In this document: piece after piece, positions 8,641 to 18,043 of the stretch
Position numbering within the stretch: the first letter of the stretch is position 1
Layout of the letters: every line of letters starts with the position of its first letter
Assembly: GCA_036961445.1 (NCBI GenBank)
Contig: JBALVO010000009.1
Location: forward strand, 1 to 59,324
Direction of reading: 5' to 3'
Length of the DNA stretch: 59,324 bases
Source of the DNA: JBALVO01 sp036961445
Lineage (GTDB): Bacteria > Pseudomonadota > Gammaproteobacteria > Pseudomonadales > Halieaceae
Notes under the pieces: model-generated
Told to the model about the DNA's origin: nothing
Database searches by the model: none
What the model saw: only the letters and a program-made list of their open reading frames with translations
Made by a program: the position numbers and the translations under genes

Positions 8641-10036
8641 GTTTTTCCATTCTCCGATATAGAGCCGCCCTTGTGAGTCCCAGCTCCCTGGCCGCCTGGC
8701 TGATATTGTAGCGATGCTGTTTTAGCGCCGCTTGTATGACCCGCATTTCCACGCGCTCAAGATTCAGGTCTGCGCTCAGTTCTGCTGTTTCAGTCGGGGC
8801 TGCCCGGGTAAGCTGGGGCTTGTCCTGCAATCCATCCAACTGCAAATCAGCGGGCTCAAAAGTGGTATTTTCAGACAGTATTACGGCGCGTTCTACGGCG
8901 TGGCGCAGTGCTCGCACATTGCCCGGCCAATTGTAGGTTTTCATTACAGCCAGGGCATCAGGTGAAAAGTGCTTCTCACGCTTGTGATACTTGCGCGCAT
9001 ACAAGCCTGCATAATACATACCAATTTTCTCGATATCCTCAGGGCGTTCACGCAGTGGAGGCATGGTCAGCTCAACAGTATTGAGTCTGAATAACAGGTC
9101 CTGGCGAAAATGGTCCTCATCCAACAATTTTTCGTGAGGAATATTGGTGGCGGAAATTATTCTAACATCAAAGGGTACGGGTCTATTTTTTCCTACGGGG
9201 GTAACCTCGCGCTGCTCTAATACGGTTAATAACTTGGCCTGCAGGTGCAACGGGATGTTGCCGATTTCATCAAGAAACAGAGTGCCACCATTGGCTGCCT
9301 CAAAGCGACCCACGCGATCTTCTGTAGCTCCGGTGAATGCGCCTTTACGATGACCGAATAATTCCGACTCAAACAGGCTTTCAGAAACAGCTCCCAGATC
9401 AACAGCCATGAAAACGTGCTGCGCGCGCAGGCTTTGCTGGTGTATCTGCCTCGCTGCAAGTTCTTTGCCAGTACCATTTTCGCCCATGATGAGGATATTG
9501 GCATCGGTGGGAGCAGACCGCACTATCAGGGAATTAACCGCTGCCATAGTGCGAGACTCTCCCAGAAACACCTGTTCGGTGCTCTTTGTGCTGGCAGCGA
9601 CCAGCGCCGCATTGCTGCGCTTAAGAGTCTCGGCTTCAGCGCGGCTGGCACGCAGTTTAACGGCGGCGGAAAGTGTCGCCACGACTTTTTCGTTCTGCCA
9701 GGGTTTGGATACAAAATCAGTCGCTCCGAGTTTCATCGCGTCGACTGCCAGGTTCACGTTGCCGTGCGCGGTGATCATAACAACGACCGCATCAGGGTCC
9801 AATTCCAGTATCCGGGCAAGCCAGGTAAAACCTTGTTCGCCGCTGCTCTCACCGGGGCAGAAGTTCATGTCGAGTAAAACGGCATCGAATCGGGTTGCGG
9901 CCAATAAAGGTGGTATACGCTCAGGGTCATTGGTGGTTACCACGTGGCCGAACTTGCGCTTTAGCAATAGCTTCGCGGCAGTCAGAATGTCGTCGTCATC
10001 ATCGACGACCAGGATGTTCCATTGTTTTTCGCTCAA
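8630..10036 (-). CDS. Sigma-54-dependent response regulator (NtrC family)
   Basis: A 468-residue activator with three domains. The receiver (1-~125) has an acidic pocket in VVDDDDD, the phospho-acceptor Asp56 (VLLDMNF) and Lys in FVSKPWQ. The AAA+ domain (~150-380) has Walker A GENGTGKE, the sigma-54 contact loop GAFTGA and Walker B GGTLFLDEIG. The C-terminal Fis-type helix-turn-helix ends in ISQAARELGLTRAALYRRM. It should activate sigma-54 promoters when phosphorylated by the overlapping kinase. The obvious target is the divergent exporter operon, whose upstream region has a -24/-12 promoter and two dyads (separate entries). One dyad lies 18 bases before its own start codon, so autoregulation is likely. 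Confidence 0.95.
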   Translation of the reverse strand: MSEKQWNILVVDDDDDILTAAKLLLKRKFGHVVTTNDPERIPPLLAATRFDAVLLDMNFCPGESSGEQGFTWLARILELDPDAVVVMITAHGNVNLAVDAMKLGATDFVSKPWQNEKVVATLSAAVKLRASRAEAETLKRSNAALVAASTKSTEQVFLGESRTMAAVNSLIVRSAPTDANILIMGENGTGKELAARQIHQQSLRAQHVFMAVDLGAVSESLFESELFGHRKGAFTGATEDRVGRFEAANGGTLFLDEIGNIPLHLQAKLLTVLEQREVTPVGKNRPVPFDVRIISATNIPHEKLLDEDHFRQDLLFRLNTVELTMPPLRERPEDIEKIGMYYAGLYARKYHKREKHFSPDALAVMKTYNWPGNVRALRHAVERAVILSENTTFEPADLQLDGLQDKPQLTRAAPTETAELSADLNLERVEMRVIQAALKQHRYNISQAARELGLTRAALYRRMEKHGL

Positions 10037-10053
10037 AGGTGTCCCTCCCGAAG

Positions 10054-10069
10054 TGTCCGATATCGTACA
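10054..10069. promoter_or_regulatory. Probable activator-binding dyad 1
   Basis: TGTCCGATATCGTACA is an imperfect inverted repeat (7 of 8 positions pair) of form TGT-N-CGATATCG-N-ACA. It sits between the divergent sigma-54 activator and exporter genes, about 120 bp upstream of the predicted exporter start point, as expected of an enhancer site for an NtrC-type regulator. That this particular regulator binds it is inferred. Confidence 0.7.
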
Positions 10070-10074
10070 GTGTG

Positions 10075-10090
10075 TGTCCGATTTCGTACA
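10075..10090. promoter_or_regulatory. Probable activator-binding dyad 2
   Basis: TGTCCGATTTCGTACA differs from dyad 1 by one base. The two centres are 21 bp apart, which is two helical turns, so two regulator dimers could bind the same DNA face. That phasing is common in enhancers of sigma-54 activators. It lies about 100 bp upstream of the predicted transcription start. Confidence 0.7.
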
Positions 10091-10154
10091 CCTTTAGCCC
10101 CTGCCATTTTTACTGGTAATCAACTATTTCTATTTAAATCAATTAGTTAAGTAA

Positions 10155-10171
10155 TTGGCTCGATACTTGCT
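10155..10171 (+). promoter_or_regulatory. Sigma-54 (RpoN) -24/-12 promoter of the exporter operon
   Basis: TTGGCTCGATACTTGCT matches the sigma-54 consensus TGGCAC-N5-TTGC at all but one position, with the invariant GG (10157-10158) and GC (10169-10170) separated by exactly 10 bases. The predicted transcript start is near 10182. With the GAFTGA regulator encoded divergently and two dyads upstream, this is strong evidence for RpoN control of the exporter. Confidence 0.85.
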
Positions 10172-10233
10172 CTAGTTCTGGCACGACACATCCGATGAGA
10201 ACAGTCCCTCTGGGGCCGTCAAGCGAGGAAGAC

Positions 10234-11568
10234 GTGGGAACGATTAGCACAATGGGCAATGCGCAGGGTCAGGACAGCAGTTCGATCACCATGCCGGCAA
10301 GTGGTATGGACAAGCCGATCAAGAAAAAGCGCTTTGCTGTCACACCGCTGCGAGCGCTGATTCTACTCGCGCTTCTAGGTACAGGCAGCTGGTTCACATT
10401 TATGTCACCCGGCGGCAACAGTCTCACAATTGCTGGCAGTCGACTGATGCTTTCCGTGGTCAGTGCTGGAGTTTTTGAAGATTCCATTCCTGTTCGAGCG
10501 CGGGTAGCGCCACTTAAAACGGTCTACCTGGATGCGATACAGGGTGGGCGCGTGGAGGAAATTCTGGTTGAGGACGGTGCCTCTGTTAAGCCGGGGCAAG
10601 CCATTGTGCGACTGTCAAACTCTGACCTGCAATTGAGTGTGATGAGTACTGAGTCGAGGATTATGGAGCAGCTGAACAGTATGCGTGATCAGGAGCTTCG
10701 CCTGGAACAGAATAGACTTGCTCACAAACGTACACTGGTGGAAGTGGACTACCAGATCCGTCGTCTTGATCGCGATATCAAGCGCCATCAAGAACTGTTG
10801 GCCAAGGGCCACGCGGCCCAGTCGAACTATGAAGACCTGATTGATGAGGTCAGTTACTTCCGCGCTCGTCGTGCTGTTACGTTGGAAAGTCAGGCTTCGG
10901 ACGAGCGATTAATGGCGAATCAACTGGCCTTCTTCAAGGACAATACAGCAGTGATGGAGCAGAATCTGACCTATGCTCGCCAGAGCCTGCAGGAACTGGA
11001 TGTTAGTGCTCCGGTTGCGGGTAAGCTTTCTGGTTTTAATATGGAGATCGGCCAGAGTATCAGTCAGGGCACTCGCATAGGGCAGGTCGACAACCCCGAT
11101 CAATTCAAACTCACGGCCAACATTGATGAGTTCTATCTGGCGCGGGTGGATATTGATCAGGCGGTGGCGTTTACACGGGATGGACGCAGCTACCAGCTGC
11201 GTATTGCAAAAATCTATCCCAACGTGGAAAAAGGCCAGTTTGAAATCGACATCCAGTTTATGCAGGAAACACCTCCCGATCTGCGCCGGGGGGAGACGAT
11301 CCAGTCGAAATTGACGCTCGGTGATGCCAACGAGGCCTTGTTAATACCCAATGGATCATTCTTTCAGGATACCGGTGGTCAATGGATCTTCGTCGTCAGC
11401 CCGGATGGCAATGTCGCGGTCAGACGTACTGTCAAATTGGGTCGTCGTAATAAAGACTTTATCGAAGTGCTCGATGGTCTGGAAGCAGGCGAAACTGTTA
11501 TTACATCACCCTACAGCGGGTTCCGCGACATGGACCAACTGGTACTTAACAAAAAAAATACACTCTAA
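10234..11568 (+). CDS. HlyD/MacA-type periplasmic adaptor of ABC exporter
   Basis: A membrane-fusion protein that links an inner-membrane pump to an outer-membrane channel. It has a cytoplasmic basic start (DKPIKKKRF), one membrane segment (LRALILLALLGTGSWF), a lipoyl/biotinyl half-motif (GGRVEEILVEDGASVKPGQ), a long coiled-coil hairpin (about 120 residues from SNSDLQLSV to TYARQSLQEL), the second lipoyl half (DVSAPVAGKLSGF) and a beta-barrel domain. Start choice: the ATG at 10195 lies only ~13 bases past the predicted RpoN start point and has no ribosome site, whereas GTG 10234 follows GAGGA by four bases. ATG 10252 or 10306 are also possible. It is first of a three-gene operon. Confidence 0.9.
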   Translation: MGTISTMGNAQGQDSSSITMPASGMDKPIKKKRFAVTPLRALILLALLGTGSWFTFMSPGGNSLTIAGSRLMLSVVSAGVFEDSIPVRARVAPLKTVYLDAIQGGRVEEILVEDGASVKPGQAIVRLSNSDLQLSVMSTESRIMEQLNSMRDQELRLEQNRLAHKRTLVEVDYQIRRLDRDIKRHQELLAKGHAAQSNYEDLIDEVSYFRARRAVTLESQASDERLMANQLAFFKDNTAVMEQNLTYARQSLQELDVSAPVAGKLSGFNMEIGQSISQGTRIGQVDNPDQFKLTANIDEFYLARVDIDQAVAFTRDGRSYQLRIAKIYPNVEKGQFEIDIQFMQETPPDLRRGETIQSKLTLGDANEALLIPNGSFFQDTGGQWIFVVSPDGNVAVRRTVKLGRRNKDFIEVLDGLEAGETVITSPYSGFRDMDQLVLNKKNTL

Positions 11569-11591
11569 CTTCCCATTCAGGAGCGAACACG

Positions 11592-12272
11592 ATGTTAAAT
11601 CTCAAAAATCTATCCAAGTCCTATCGTACCGAAGAAGTTGAAACCGTGGCACTCAATGCTGTGAATATTGGTATTGAGCCAGGTGAATTTGTGGCGGTAA
11701 TGGGGCCTTCAGGCTGTGGTAAATCAACGCTACTGAATGTTGTAGGAATGCTGGATAGCCCCAGTGAGGGCGAGTACCTGTTTATGGGGGAAGACGTCGC
11801 GGGGTACGCAGAAGCGAAGCTGAGTGTGATTCGCAAGCAGCACATTGGCTTCATCTTCCAGAATTTTAACCTGATCGATGAACTGAGTGTCCAGGAAAAT
11901 ATCGAGCTCGCTCTTTTGTATCACGATATAGGCGCTAAAGAGCGCAAGCAGCGCGCCGAGTATGTGATGGACAAAGTTGGCATAGCCCATCGCGCCAAAC
12001 ACCGCCCCAGCCAGCTTTCGGGGGGGCAACAACAACGTGTGGCAGTCGCCAGGGCGGTGGTCGGTGAGCAAGGCCTGATTTTGGCTGATGAGCCCACCGG
12101 TAATCTCGACAGCGTGAACGGGCAGGAAGTAATGGAAATACTGCAGGGCCTGAACGATGAAGGCACTACCATTGTTATGGTAACGCACTCGGCTGCGCAT
12201 GCTGATTACGCTCGACGTACCATCAACTTGTTCGACGGTCATGTCATCACCCAGAGTTTGCGCGCGGCCTAA
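11592..12272 (+). CDS. MacB/LolD-type ABC transporter ATPase
   Basis: The 226-residue ATPase subunit drives the exporter. It has Walker A (GPSGCGKSTLLN, about residue 38), a Q-loop (FIFQNFNLID), the ABC signature LSGGQQQRVAVARA, Walker B (LILADEPTGNLD) and the H-loop His in VMVTHSAAHA. These are the features of the MacB/LolD subfamily, which powers mechanotransmission across the envelope rather than substrate passage through the membrane. It begins 23 bases after the adaptor gene and ends 52 bases before the permease gene, so it belongs to the RpoN-dependent operon. Confidence 0.95.
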   Translation: MLNLKNLSKSYRTEEVETVALNAVNIGIEPGEFVAVMGPSGCGKSTLLNVVGMLDSPSEGEYLFMGEDVAGYAEAKLSVIRKQHIGFIFQNFNLIDELSVQENIELALLYHDIGAKERKQRAEYVMDKVGIAHRAKHRPSQLSGGQQQRVAVARAVVGEQGLILADEPTGNLDSVNGQEVMEILQGLNDEGTTIVMVTHSAAHADYARRTINLFDGHVITQSLRAA

Positions 12273-12324
12273 GTCGAGACCAGGCCTCACCATTACTGTT
12301 GAGTCAATAAAATAGGGCATCATC

Positions 12325-14766
12325 ATGTATTCAAATTATCTCAAGCTGGCATTGCGCAATATGGCGAAAAATCGCCTCTATGCTTTTATCAATATCGCAG
12401 GTCTTGCAATTGGCCTGGCGGTTTTTTTATTCGGATCCATCCTGGCAAGCTATGAGCGCGATCACGACAGTATGTTTACGCAGCGTGACCGTATCTTTAC
12501 TGCTGGCAGTGTGTTTGGGCCAGACGCTGATATCGGTGTCGCGGAAACCGACAGTATCTATACCGCCATGGCGCCGTTAATAGAGAATGATATAGGCGAG
12601 ATTGAAGCCATAGTCAGGACGGTTAACAGGGAGTTCTTGATATCTGTCGGCGAGAAAAATGATAGTTACTACCAGACAGTCAGTTTTGCGGATAAAGATT
12701 TAACAAAAATCTTCAATTTTCAATACTTGTATGGCGATGCCACCGCAATCGACGATCCCAGCGGCGTTATCCTCAGCGAATCTATTGCCCAGAAATTCTT
12801 TGGTCGTTCGGATGTGGTAGGAGAGATTCTGGAGCTGGATCATAAACATGACTTGCGTGTGGCTGCGGTCATTGCGGATATAGCACCAGACAGTCATTTC
12901 AATTCTTTCTTGCTAAGTAAACGGGAGCCGAAAATATTCGCAGCGTTGCCAGCGCTGGAGTCCCTCGACGATATTGTCCTTGCTGACAACTGGGGTAACC
13001 TGTCGATGGGCGATCTTACCTATATGTTGTTGCCGGCAGATAAAGACAGGCATTGGTTGCAGGATCAGCTCAATGCGGTCTATCAGCGCCACGCACCAGA
13101 AGATCAGCTGGATTTCCTTCCTTCACTCCACGTGCGTCCACTCGTGGAGTCCAATACCATGATTTGGGAGGCAATTGGCATACCCGCGATAGACACAGTG
13201 AGGCTATTGGGATTACTGGTGCTACTAATCGCCTGCGTCAATTACACCAACCTCGCTATTGCGCAGAGTCTGGCGCGCACGCGTGAAGTTGGACTGCGAA
13301 AAACCTTTGGTGCAACACAGTCTCAGTTGCTGATACAGTTTCTTCTGGAAAGCCTCACTACCGTGGTACTTTCCATGCTGCTCGCTGTCGCCTGCATGGA
13401 ATTCATAATTCCTGCATTCAATGAATGGGGAGGGAAAGCCGTCACTCTGGACTATCTGGCTATCGCACCCTTTTTGCTGCTCACGACCATAGCGGTTGGC
13501 ATCACCGCGGGCGCCTACCCCGCTTTTTTGATTACCCGTTCCAGTCCTATAGATAGCCTCAATAACGCCATGTTAAAGGGCGGTCGGGGTAACCTCTTTC
13601 GCAGCATCATGATTGGTAGTCAGTTCGCAATTGCTATTTTTATACTGGCCAGTGTCCTGGTGATGTACTTCCAGAATCAACAAGTTGAGAGGTCCAGCAA
13701 TGTCTTCCCCAAGGACAATATCGTCATTCTGGAGCGTGTGGATGTGGATGATATTCAGCAGCGTCATGAAACTTTGCGGCAGCAGTTGCTGGCATTGCCC
13801 GGGGTCGAAAATGTCAGTTTTTCAAGCCAGGTACCGTTCGAGCAAAATAATAGAGCGCAACTGGTGTCCAGGATAAAAGGCGACGAGGCAGCGGGTTTGA
13901 TGCTGAATAATGTCTCTATTGATGAGGGGTTTTTGGAAACCTACGATATCCCGCTGCTTGGAGGTCGTTTATTGACCCGTAGTGTCGCCAACGACGTGAG
14001 GAATGACGAATCCGAGCAGGTCAACGTGTTAGTCAATCAACTGGCAATCCAGAGCCTGGGATTCGATAGCGCTGAGACCGCCCTGGGGCAGAGTTATTTC
14101 AGCACGCCGAGTGAGACCAATGATGATCCGCTGGTACAGTACACAATCGTTGGTCATGTGCCTGATCAAAACTTCCTGGGGCTGCACAACAAAATCAAGC
14201 CCATGGCATTTATTGTGGATCCTGAGTCAAACCGTGTAGCCTCGGTGCGAGTAAAAGGTGTGGATCTGAGCAACACCCTGGCAGACATTGAAGCGGTCTG
14301 GCAGAGGGTCAATCCGGACTACCCCATTCAGCAGAGATTTCTCGATGATGTTTTTGCCGAAGTGTATGTCATGTTCAAAAATATGAACTGGGTACTGGGC
14401 GGGTTCGCTGCGGTTGCGCTGTCGTTGGCATTGATAGGCTTGTTTGGTCTGGCGGCTTTTATGGCAGAGCGACGCACCCGCGAAATTGGCATACGCAAGG
14501 TGCTCGGCGCCCGGGTTGGACAGATAGTGCGGCTGTTGGTCTGGCAGTTTTCCATTCCCGTATTGTGGTCCTTGCTGGTCGCAATGCCGCTTGCCTATGC
14601 AGCCTCAGGCATATACCTGAATTTCTTTTCCGAGCGTATCACGATGTTGCCATTGATTATTGTCCTGGCGAGTGTCATGGGCATAGTCACCGCTTGGCTA
14701 ATCGTAGCAAGTCACGCGCTGAAGATTGCACTGGCTAATCCAATTCAGTCGTTGCGCTATGAGTAA
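12325..14766 (+). CDS. FtsX/MacB-type ABC transporter permease (fused double permease)
   Basis: An 813-residue permease with two tandem FtsX-type units. The N-terminus (YLKLALRNMAKNRLYAFINIAGLAIGLAV) is the usual MacB_PCD start. Each half has a first membrane helix, a large periplasmic domain and a three-helix FtsX bundle (around residues 290-420 and 690-800; TREVGLRKTFGA and TREIGIRKVLGA are the paired coupling motifs). The duplicated single-chain design resembles YknZ/SalY-type and stress-induced RND-like ABC exporters adjacent to NtrC regulators. Probable cargo is an antimicrobial peptide, lipid or envelope-damage product; the sequence does not settle this. Last gene of the operon. Confidence 0.92.
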   Translation: MYSNYLKLALRNMAKNRLYAFINIAGLAIGLAVFLFGSILASYERDHDSMFTQRDRIFTAGSVFGPDADIGVAETDSIYTAMAPLIENDIGEIEAIVRTVNREFLISVGEKNDSYYQTVSFADKDLTKIFNFQYLYGDATAIDDPSGVILSESIAQKFFGRSDVVGEILELDHKHDLRVAAVIADIAPDSHFNSFLLSKREPKIFAALPALESLDDIVLADNWGNLSMGDLTYMLLPADKDRHWLQDQLNAVYQRHAPEDQLDFLPSLHVRPLVESNTMIWEAIGIPAIDTVRLLGLLVLLIACVNYTNLAIAQSLARTREVGLRKTFGATQSQLLIQFLLESLTTVVLSMLLAVACMEFIIPAFNEWGGKAVTLDYLAIAPFLLLTTIAVGITAGAYPAFLITRSSPIDSLNNAMLKGGRGNLFRSIMIGSQFAIAIFILASVLVMYFQNQQVERSSNVFPKDNIVILERVDVDDIQQRHETLRQQLLALPGVENVSFSSQVPFEQNNRAQLVSRIKGDEAAGLMLNNVSIDEGFLETYDIPLLGGRLLTRSVANDVRNDESEQVNVLVNQLAIQSLGFDSAETALGQSYFSTPSETNDDPLVQYTIVGHVPDQNFLGLHNKIKPMAFIVDPESNRVASVRVKGVDLSNTLADIEAVWQRVNPDYPIQQRFLDDVFAEVYVMFKNMNWVLGGFAAVALSLALIGLFGLAAFMAERRTREIGIRKVLGARVGQIVRLLVWQFSIPVLWSLLVAMPLAYAASGIYLNFFSERITMLPLIIVLASVMGIVTAWLIVASHALKIALANPIQSLRYE

Positions 14767-14871
14767 AAAAGCATTCACATGATGGGCTAATGTTTCCAAG
14801 TAGCTTTTTGCGGACTAAACTACAGTGGTCACTGACACCAGTGGACAACCGGTAGTGTCAAGGAGCTCAGC

Positions 14872-17800
14872 ATGCCCATCATGAACACACCCACATCCAG
14901 CGCGGTTCCGGACCAGAAGCTTTTACGTCAACAACTGCGCGAAACCACTTGTGCGGACGAACGGGTAGTCGTTAATGCTTTGCTGGACGCCAGCGAACTT
15001 GATGCTGAGCGCCGTGCCAGCGTGTTGCAGCAATCTATCGGCCTGGTAGAGAAATGCCGCGCCAAGAGTCACAAGGCCGGTACGCTGGATGCTTTCCTGC
15101 AGGAATTTGGCTTGTCTAATAACGAGGGCATTGCCCTTATGTGCCTGGCAGAAGCGCTGTTGCGCGTACCGGATGAGAAGACTGCCAGCCGTTTGATTGC
15201 TGAGAAGATCCAGTCCGGCAACTGGAGTGCGCACAAGGGTAAGTCTAGCTCAGGCTTTGTGAATGCCTCTGTGTGGGGCCTGATGCTTACCGGTCGTGTG
15301 GTCCGCCTGGATGATGACATTACGCGAGACACCGGTAATTGGGTGCAGCGCCTGGTCACTAGCCTGGGAGAGCCAGTGGTTCGCCAGGCAGTATTGCAGG
15401 CGATGCGCATTATGGGCGGGCAGTATGTACTGGGCCGCTCTATCGATGAGGCCTTAAAGAAGGGGGCTGCTGGAAACCGCCCCGGCACCCGATTTTCGTT
15501 TGACATGCTGGGGGAGGGGGCTCGCACTCAGGCCGATGCACAGCGCTATTTTGAAGGTTACCAGGCAGCCATTAGTTGTATCGGCGCCACTGTAAAAGAT
15601 GAGCCGGTGGTAGAGGCCAATGGTATTTCCGTCAAATTATCAGCATTGCACCCGCGCTATGAGTTTCATCAGAAAAAACGGGTAATGCAAGAATTGCTGG
15701 GGCGGATGCGCGAACTGGCGCTGCAGTGCAAGGCTGCCGGCGTTGGCCTGAGTATAGATGCTGAAGAGTGCGATCGGCTTGATCTGTCTCTGGACCTGTT
15801 TGCGGCGCTGGCGCGAGATCCGGAACTGGCTGGCTGGGATGGTCTTGGTTTTGTGTTACAGGCCTACCAGAAGCGTGGCCTTGCCATAGCGGATTGGCTG
15901 ATCGACCTGGCGCGCTCGGAAAACCGGCGCTTCACGGTACGCCTTGTTAAGGGCGCGTATTGGGATGGCGAAATCAAACATGCCCAGGAGCAAGGCCTGT
16001 CAGACTATCCGGTATTTACGCGCAAGTGCCACACTGACCTGTGCTACCAACTATGCGCCGAGCGACTGTTGTCCGCCCAGGACGTGATTTACCCCCAGTT
16101 TGCTACCCACAATGCCTATACCGTAGCGCTGGTACAGGAATTAACCGTTGCTGGTAAACAGTATGAATTTCAGCGTCTGCACGGTATGGGTCACCTGTTG
16201 TTTGACGAGATCCAGGCCCAGAGACCCGAGACTACCGTGCGGGTATATGCCCCTATTGGCAACCACAGGGATCTGTTGCCCTACCTGGTCCGGCGGCTAC
16301 TGGAGAACGGCGCCAACAGCTCTTTCGTTAACCGTTTTCTGGATGCGCAAGTACCACCGGCTGAATTGTTGCAGGACCCGGTGGAGCTGACCCTCGCTCA
16401 GTCACTACGCAGGCATTCACAAATTCCACTGCCGCGAGATATTTACCAGAATGAAAGCTGGCCCTGGTTCAATGCCAGCGGGATTGACCTTAACGAGCCC
16501 CTTGCGGTGGCGCCGCTGTTGCAGAAAATGGCTTCAGCCTGCACCGGGAAGTTGCGCAGTGCCCCGATTATTGGGGGGGCATGGCGCAGCGGTGCCAGCA
16601 GGGACCTCGTTAATCCGGCTGACCTGCAACAGGTGGTGGGGCAAGTGATTGACGCGGATATCGAAGCAATTGAAACAGCGTTGGCAATGGCGAGTGCTGC
16701 GCAACCGGCCTGGGAGCAGCGTGGCGTAGAGCAGCGCGCGGCCTGCCTGGAGCGTATGGCAGAGTTGCTCGAAGAAAACCGGGAGCAGCTGATGGGCATT
16801 ATTGTTGCCGAGGCTGGTCGTACCATTGCAGATGCGTTGTCTGAGGTGCGTGAAGCCATTGATTTTTGCCGCTACTACGCGCAGCAGGCCCGTGCCAGTT
16901 TGGTTAAGGTGACCTTACCCGGCCCTACCGGTGAACTCAACGAACTGTCCATGCATGGGCGCGGTACATTTTTATGCATCAGTCCGTGGAATTTTCCACT
17001 GGCAATATTTACCGGGCAGGTGGTGGCGGCACTGGTGGCTGGCAATTGCGTGCTGGCCAAGCCGGCGGAGCAAACTCCTCTGATTGCCGCCCGGGCTGTA
17101 CAGTTGTTGCTGGATGCGGGAGTGCCGGGAGAGGTTGTGCATCTGCTACCAGGTGAGGGTGCAGCGGTAGGAGGCAGGTTGGTCAATGACCAGCGTATTA
17201 ACGGTGTGTGTTTTACCGGCAGTACCGCGACTGCCAAGTTGATAAACCTGCAACTGGCCCAGCGCGATGGCGCTATCGTGCCACTCATCGCTGAGACCGG
17301 TGGTCTTAATGTGATGATCGTGGATGCCACCGCCTTGCCGGAACAGGTGGTGGATGACGCCATTATCTCAGCCTTTCACAGCGCCGGACAGCGCTGCTCG
17401 GCGCTGCGGGTGATGTATCTGCAGGAGGATATCGCTGACGATGTAATCAAGATGCTTGCCGGCGCCATGCAGGAGCTGGTGGTGGGTGACCCGGCGGCAT
17501 TGTCGACAGATATAGGTCCGGTTATCGATCTGGAAGCACGCCAGATGCTGGAGCGGCACGAACAGCGCATGCATAAAGAGGCTGCGCCGCTGGCTAGATG
17601 TGAACTGGATAATAATCACCAGAACGGCTATTTTGTTGCGCCACAGGTCTATGAAATTCAGCGCCTGTCGGAGCTTCCCGAAGAGGTTTTTGGTCCGGTA
17701 TTACATATCATTCGCTACAACGCCAAGGACATACCGCAGGTACTGCAGGACATAAATACTTCTGGCTATGGCTTGACCCTGGGTGTGCACAGTCGCATTG

Positions 17801-18036
17801 ACGGGTTTACCAGTGAAGTCTTTGCCGCCACCCGTATCGGTAATACATACATTAATCGCAATATGGTGGGTGCTGTAGTAGGAGCCAATCCGTTTGGCGG
17901 CCAGGGGCTTTCGGGCACCGGCCCGAAAGCCGGTGGCCCACATTATCTATTGCGCTTTGCCACGGAGAAAACCCGAACCGATAATGTGGTAGCAAAAGGT
18001 GGTAATACCCAATTGTTTTCGTTACTAGAGAGTTGA
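14872..18036 (+). CDS. putA: Bifunctional proline dehydrogenase / P5C dehydrogenase PutA
   Basis: Oxidises proline to glutamate in two steps with substrate channelling. The proline dehydrogenase barrel (about residues 180-480) shows RFTVRLVKGAYWDGEIK and YPQFATHNAYT. The aldehyde dehydrogenase half (about 540-1040) shows SPWNFPLAIFTGQ, AETGG and the catalytic Cys842 in SAGQRCSALR. The length of 1054 residues and the absence of an N-terminal ribbon-helix-helix mark a short PutA that cannot repress its own gene, unlike the E. coli protein. AAGGAG precedes the ATG by about seven bases. The S10 peptidase gene follows at once and may supply peptides or proline. Confidence 0.97.
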   Translation: MPIMNTPTSSAVPDQKLLRQQLRETTCADERVVVNALLDASELDAERRASVLQQSIGLVEKCRAKSHKAGTLDAFLQEFGLSNNEGIALMCLAEALLRVPDEKTASRLIAEKIQSGNWSAHKGKSSSGFVNASVWGLMLTGRVVRLDDDITRDTGNWVQRLVTSLGEPVVRQAVLQAMRIMGGQYVLGRSIDEALKKGAAGNRPGTRFSFDMLGEGARTQADAQRYFEGYQAAISCIGATVKDEPVVEANGISVKLSALHPRYEFHQKKRVMQELLGRMRELALQCKAAGVGLSIDAEECDRLDLSLDLFAALARDPELAGWDGLGFVLQAYQKRGLAIADWLIDLARSENRRFTVRLVKGAYWDGEIKHAQEQGLSDYPVFTRKCHTDLCYQLCAERLLSAQDVIYPQFATHNAYTVALVQELTVAGKQYEFQRLHGMGHLLFDEIQAQRPETTVRVYAPIGNHRDLLPYLVRRLLENGANSSFVNRFLDAQVPPAELLQDPVELTLAQSLRRHSQIPLPRDIYQNESWPWFNASGIDLNEPLAVAPLLQKMASACTGKLRSAPIIGGAWRSGASRDLVNPADLQQVVGQVIDADIEAIETALAMASAAQPAWEQRGVEQRAACLERMAELLEENREQLMGIIVAEAGRTIADALSEVREAIDFCRYYAQQARASLVKVTLPGPTGELNELSMHGRGTFLCISPWNFPLAIFTGQVVAALVAGNCVLAKPAEQTPLIAARAVQLLLDAGVPGEVVHLLPGEGAAVGGRLVNDQRINGVCFTGSTATAKLINLQLAQRDGAIVPLIAETGGLNVMIVDATALPEQVVDDAIISAFHSAGQRCSALRVMYLQEDIADDVIKMLAGAMQELVVGDPAALSTDIGPVIDLEARQMLERHEQRMHKEAAPLARCELDNNHQNGYFVAPQVYEIQRLSELPEEVFGPVLHIIRYNAKDIPQVLQDINTSGYGLTLGVHSRIDGFTSEVFAATRIGNTYINRNMVGAVVGANPFGGQGLSGTGPKAGGPHYLLRFATEKTRTDNVVAKGGNTQLFSLLES

Positions 18037-18043
18037 GGTGTAC

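Noticed and set aside
9408..10097. 229-residue frame antisense to the sigma-54 regulator
   Set aside because: It mirrors the codon pattern of a fully conserved regulator; no domain and no ribosome site.
14761..14815. AAAAAGC...GCTTTTT pairing after the ABC permease gene as a terminator
   Set aside because: The arms are AT-rich and over 30 bases apart, so a stable hairpin is unlikely.
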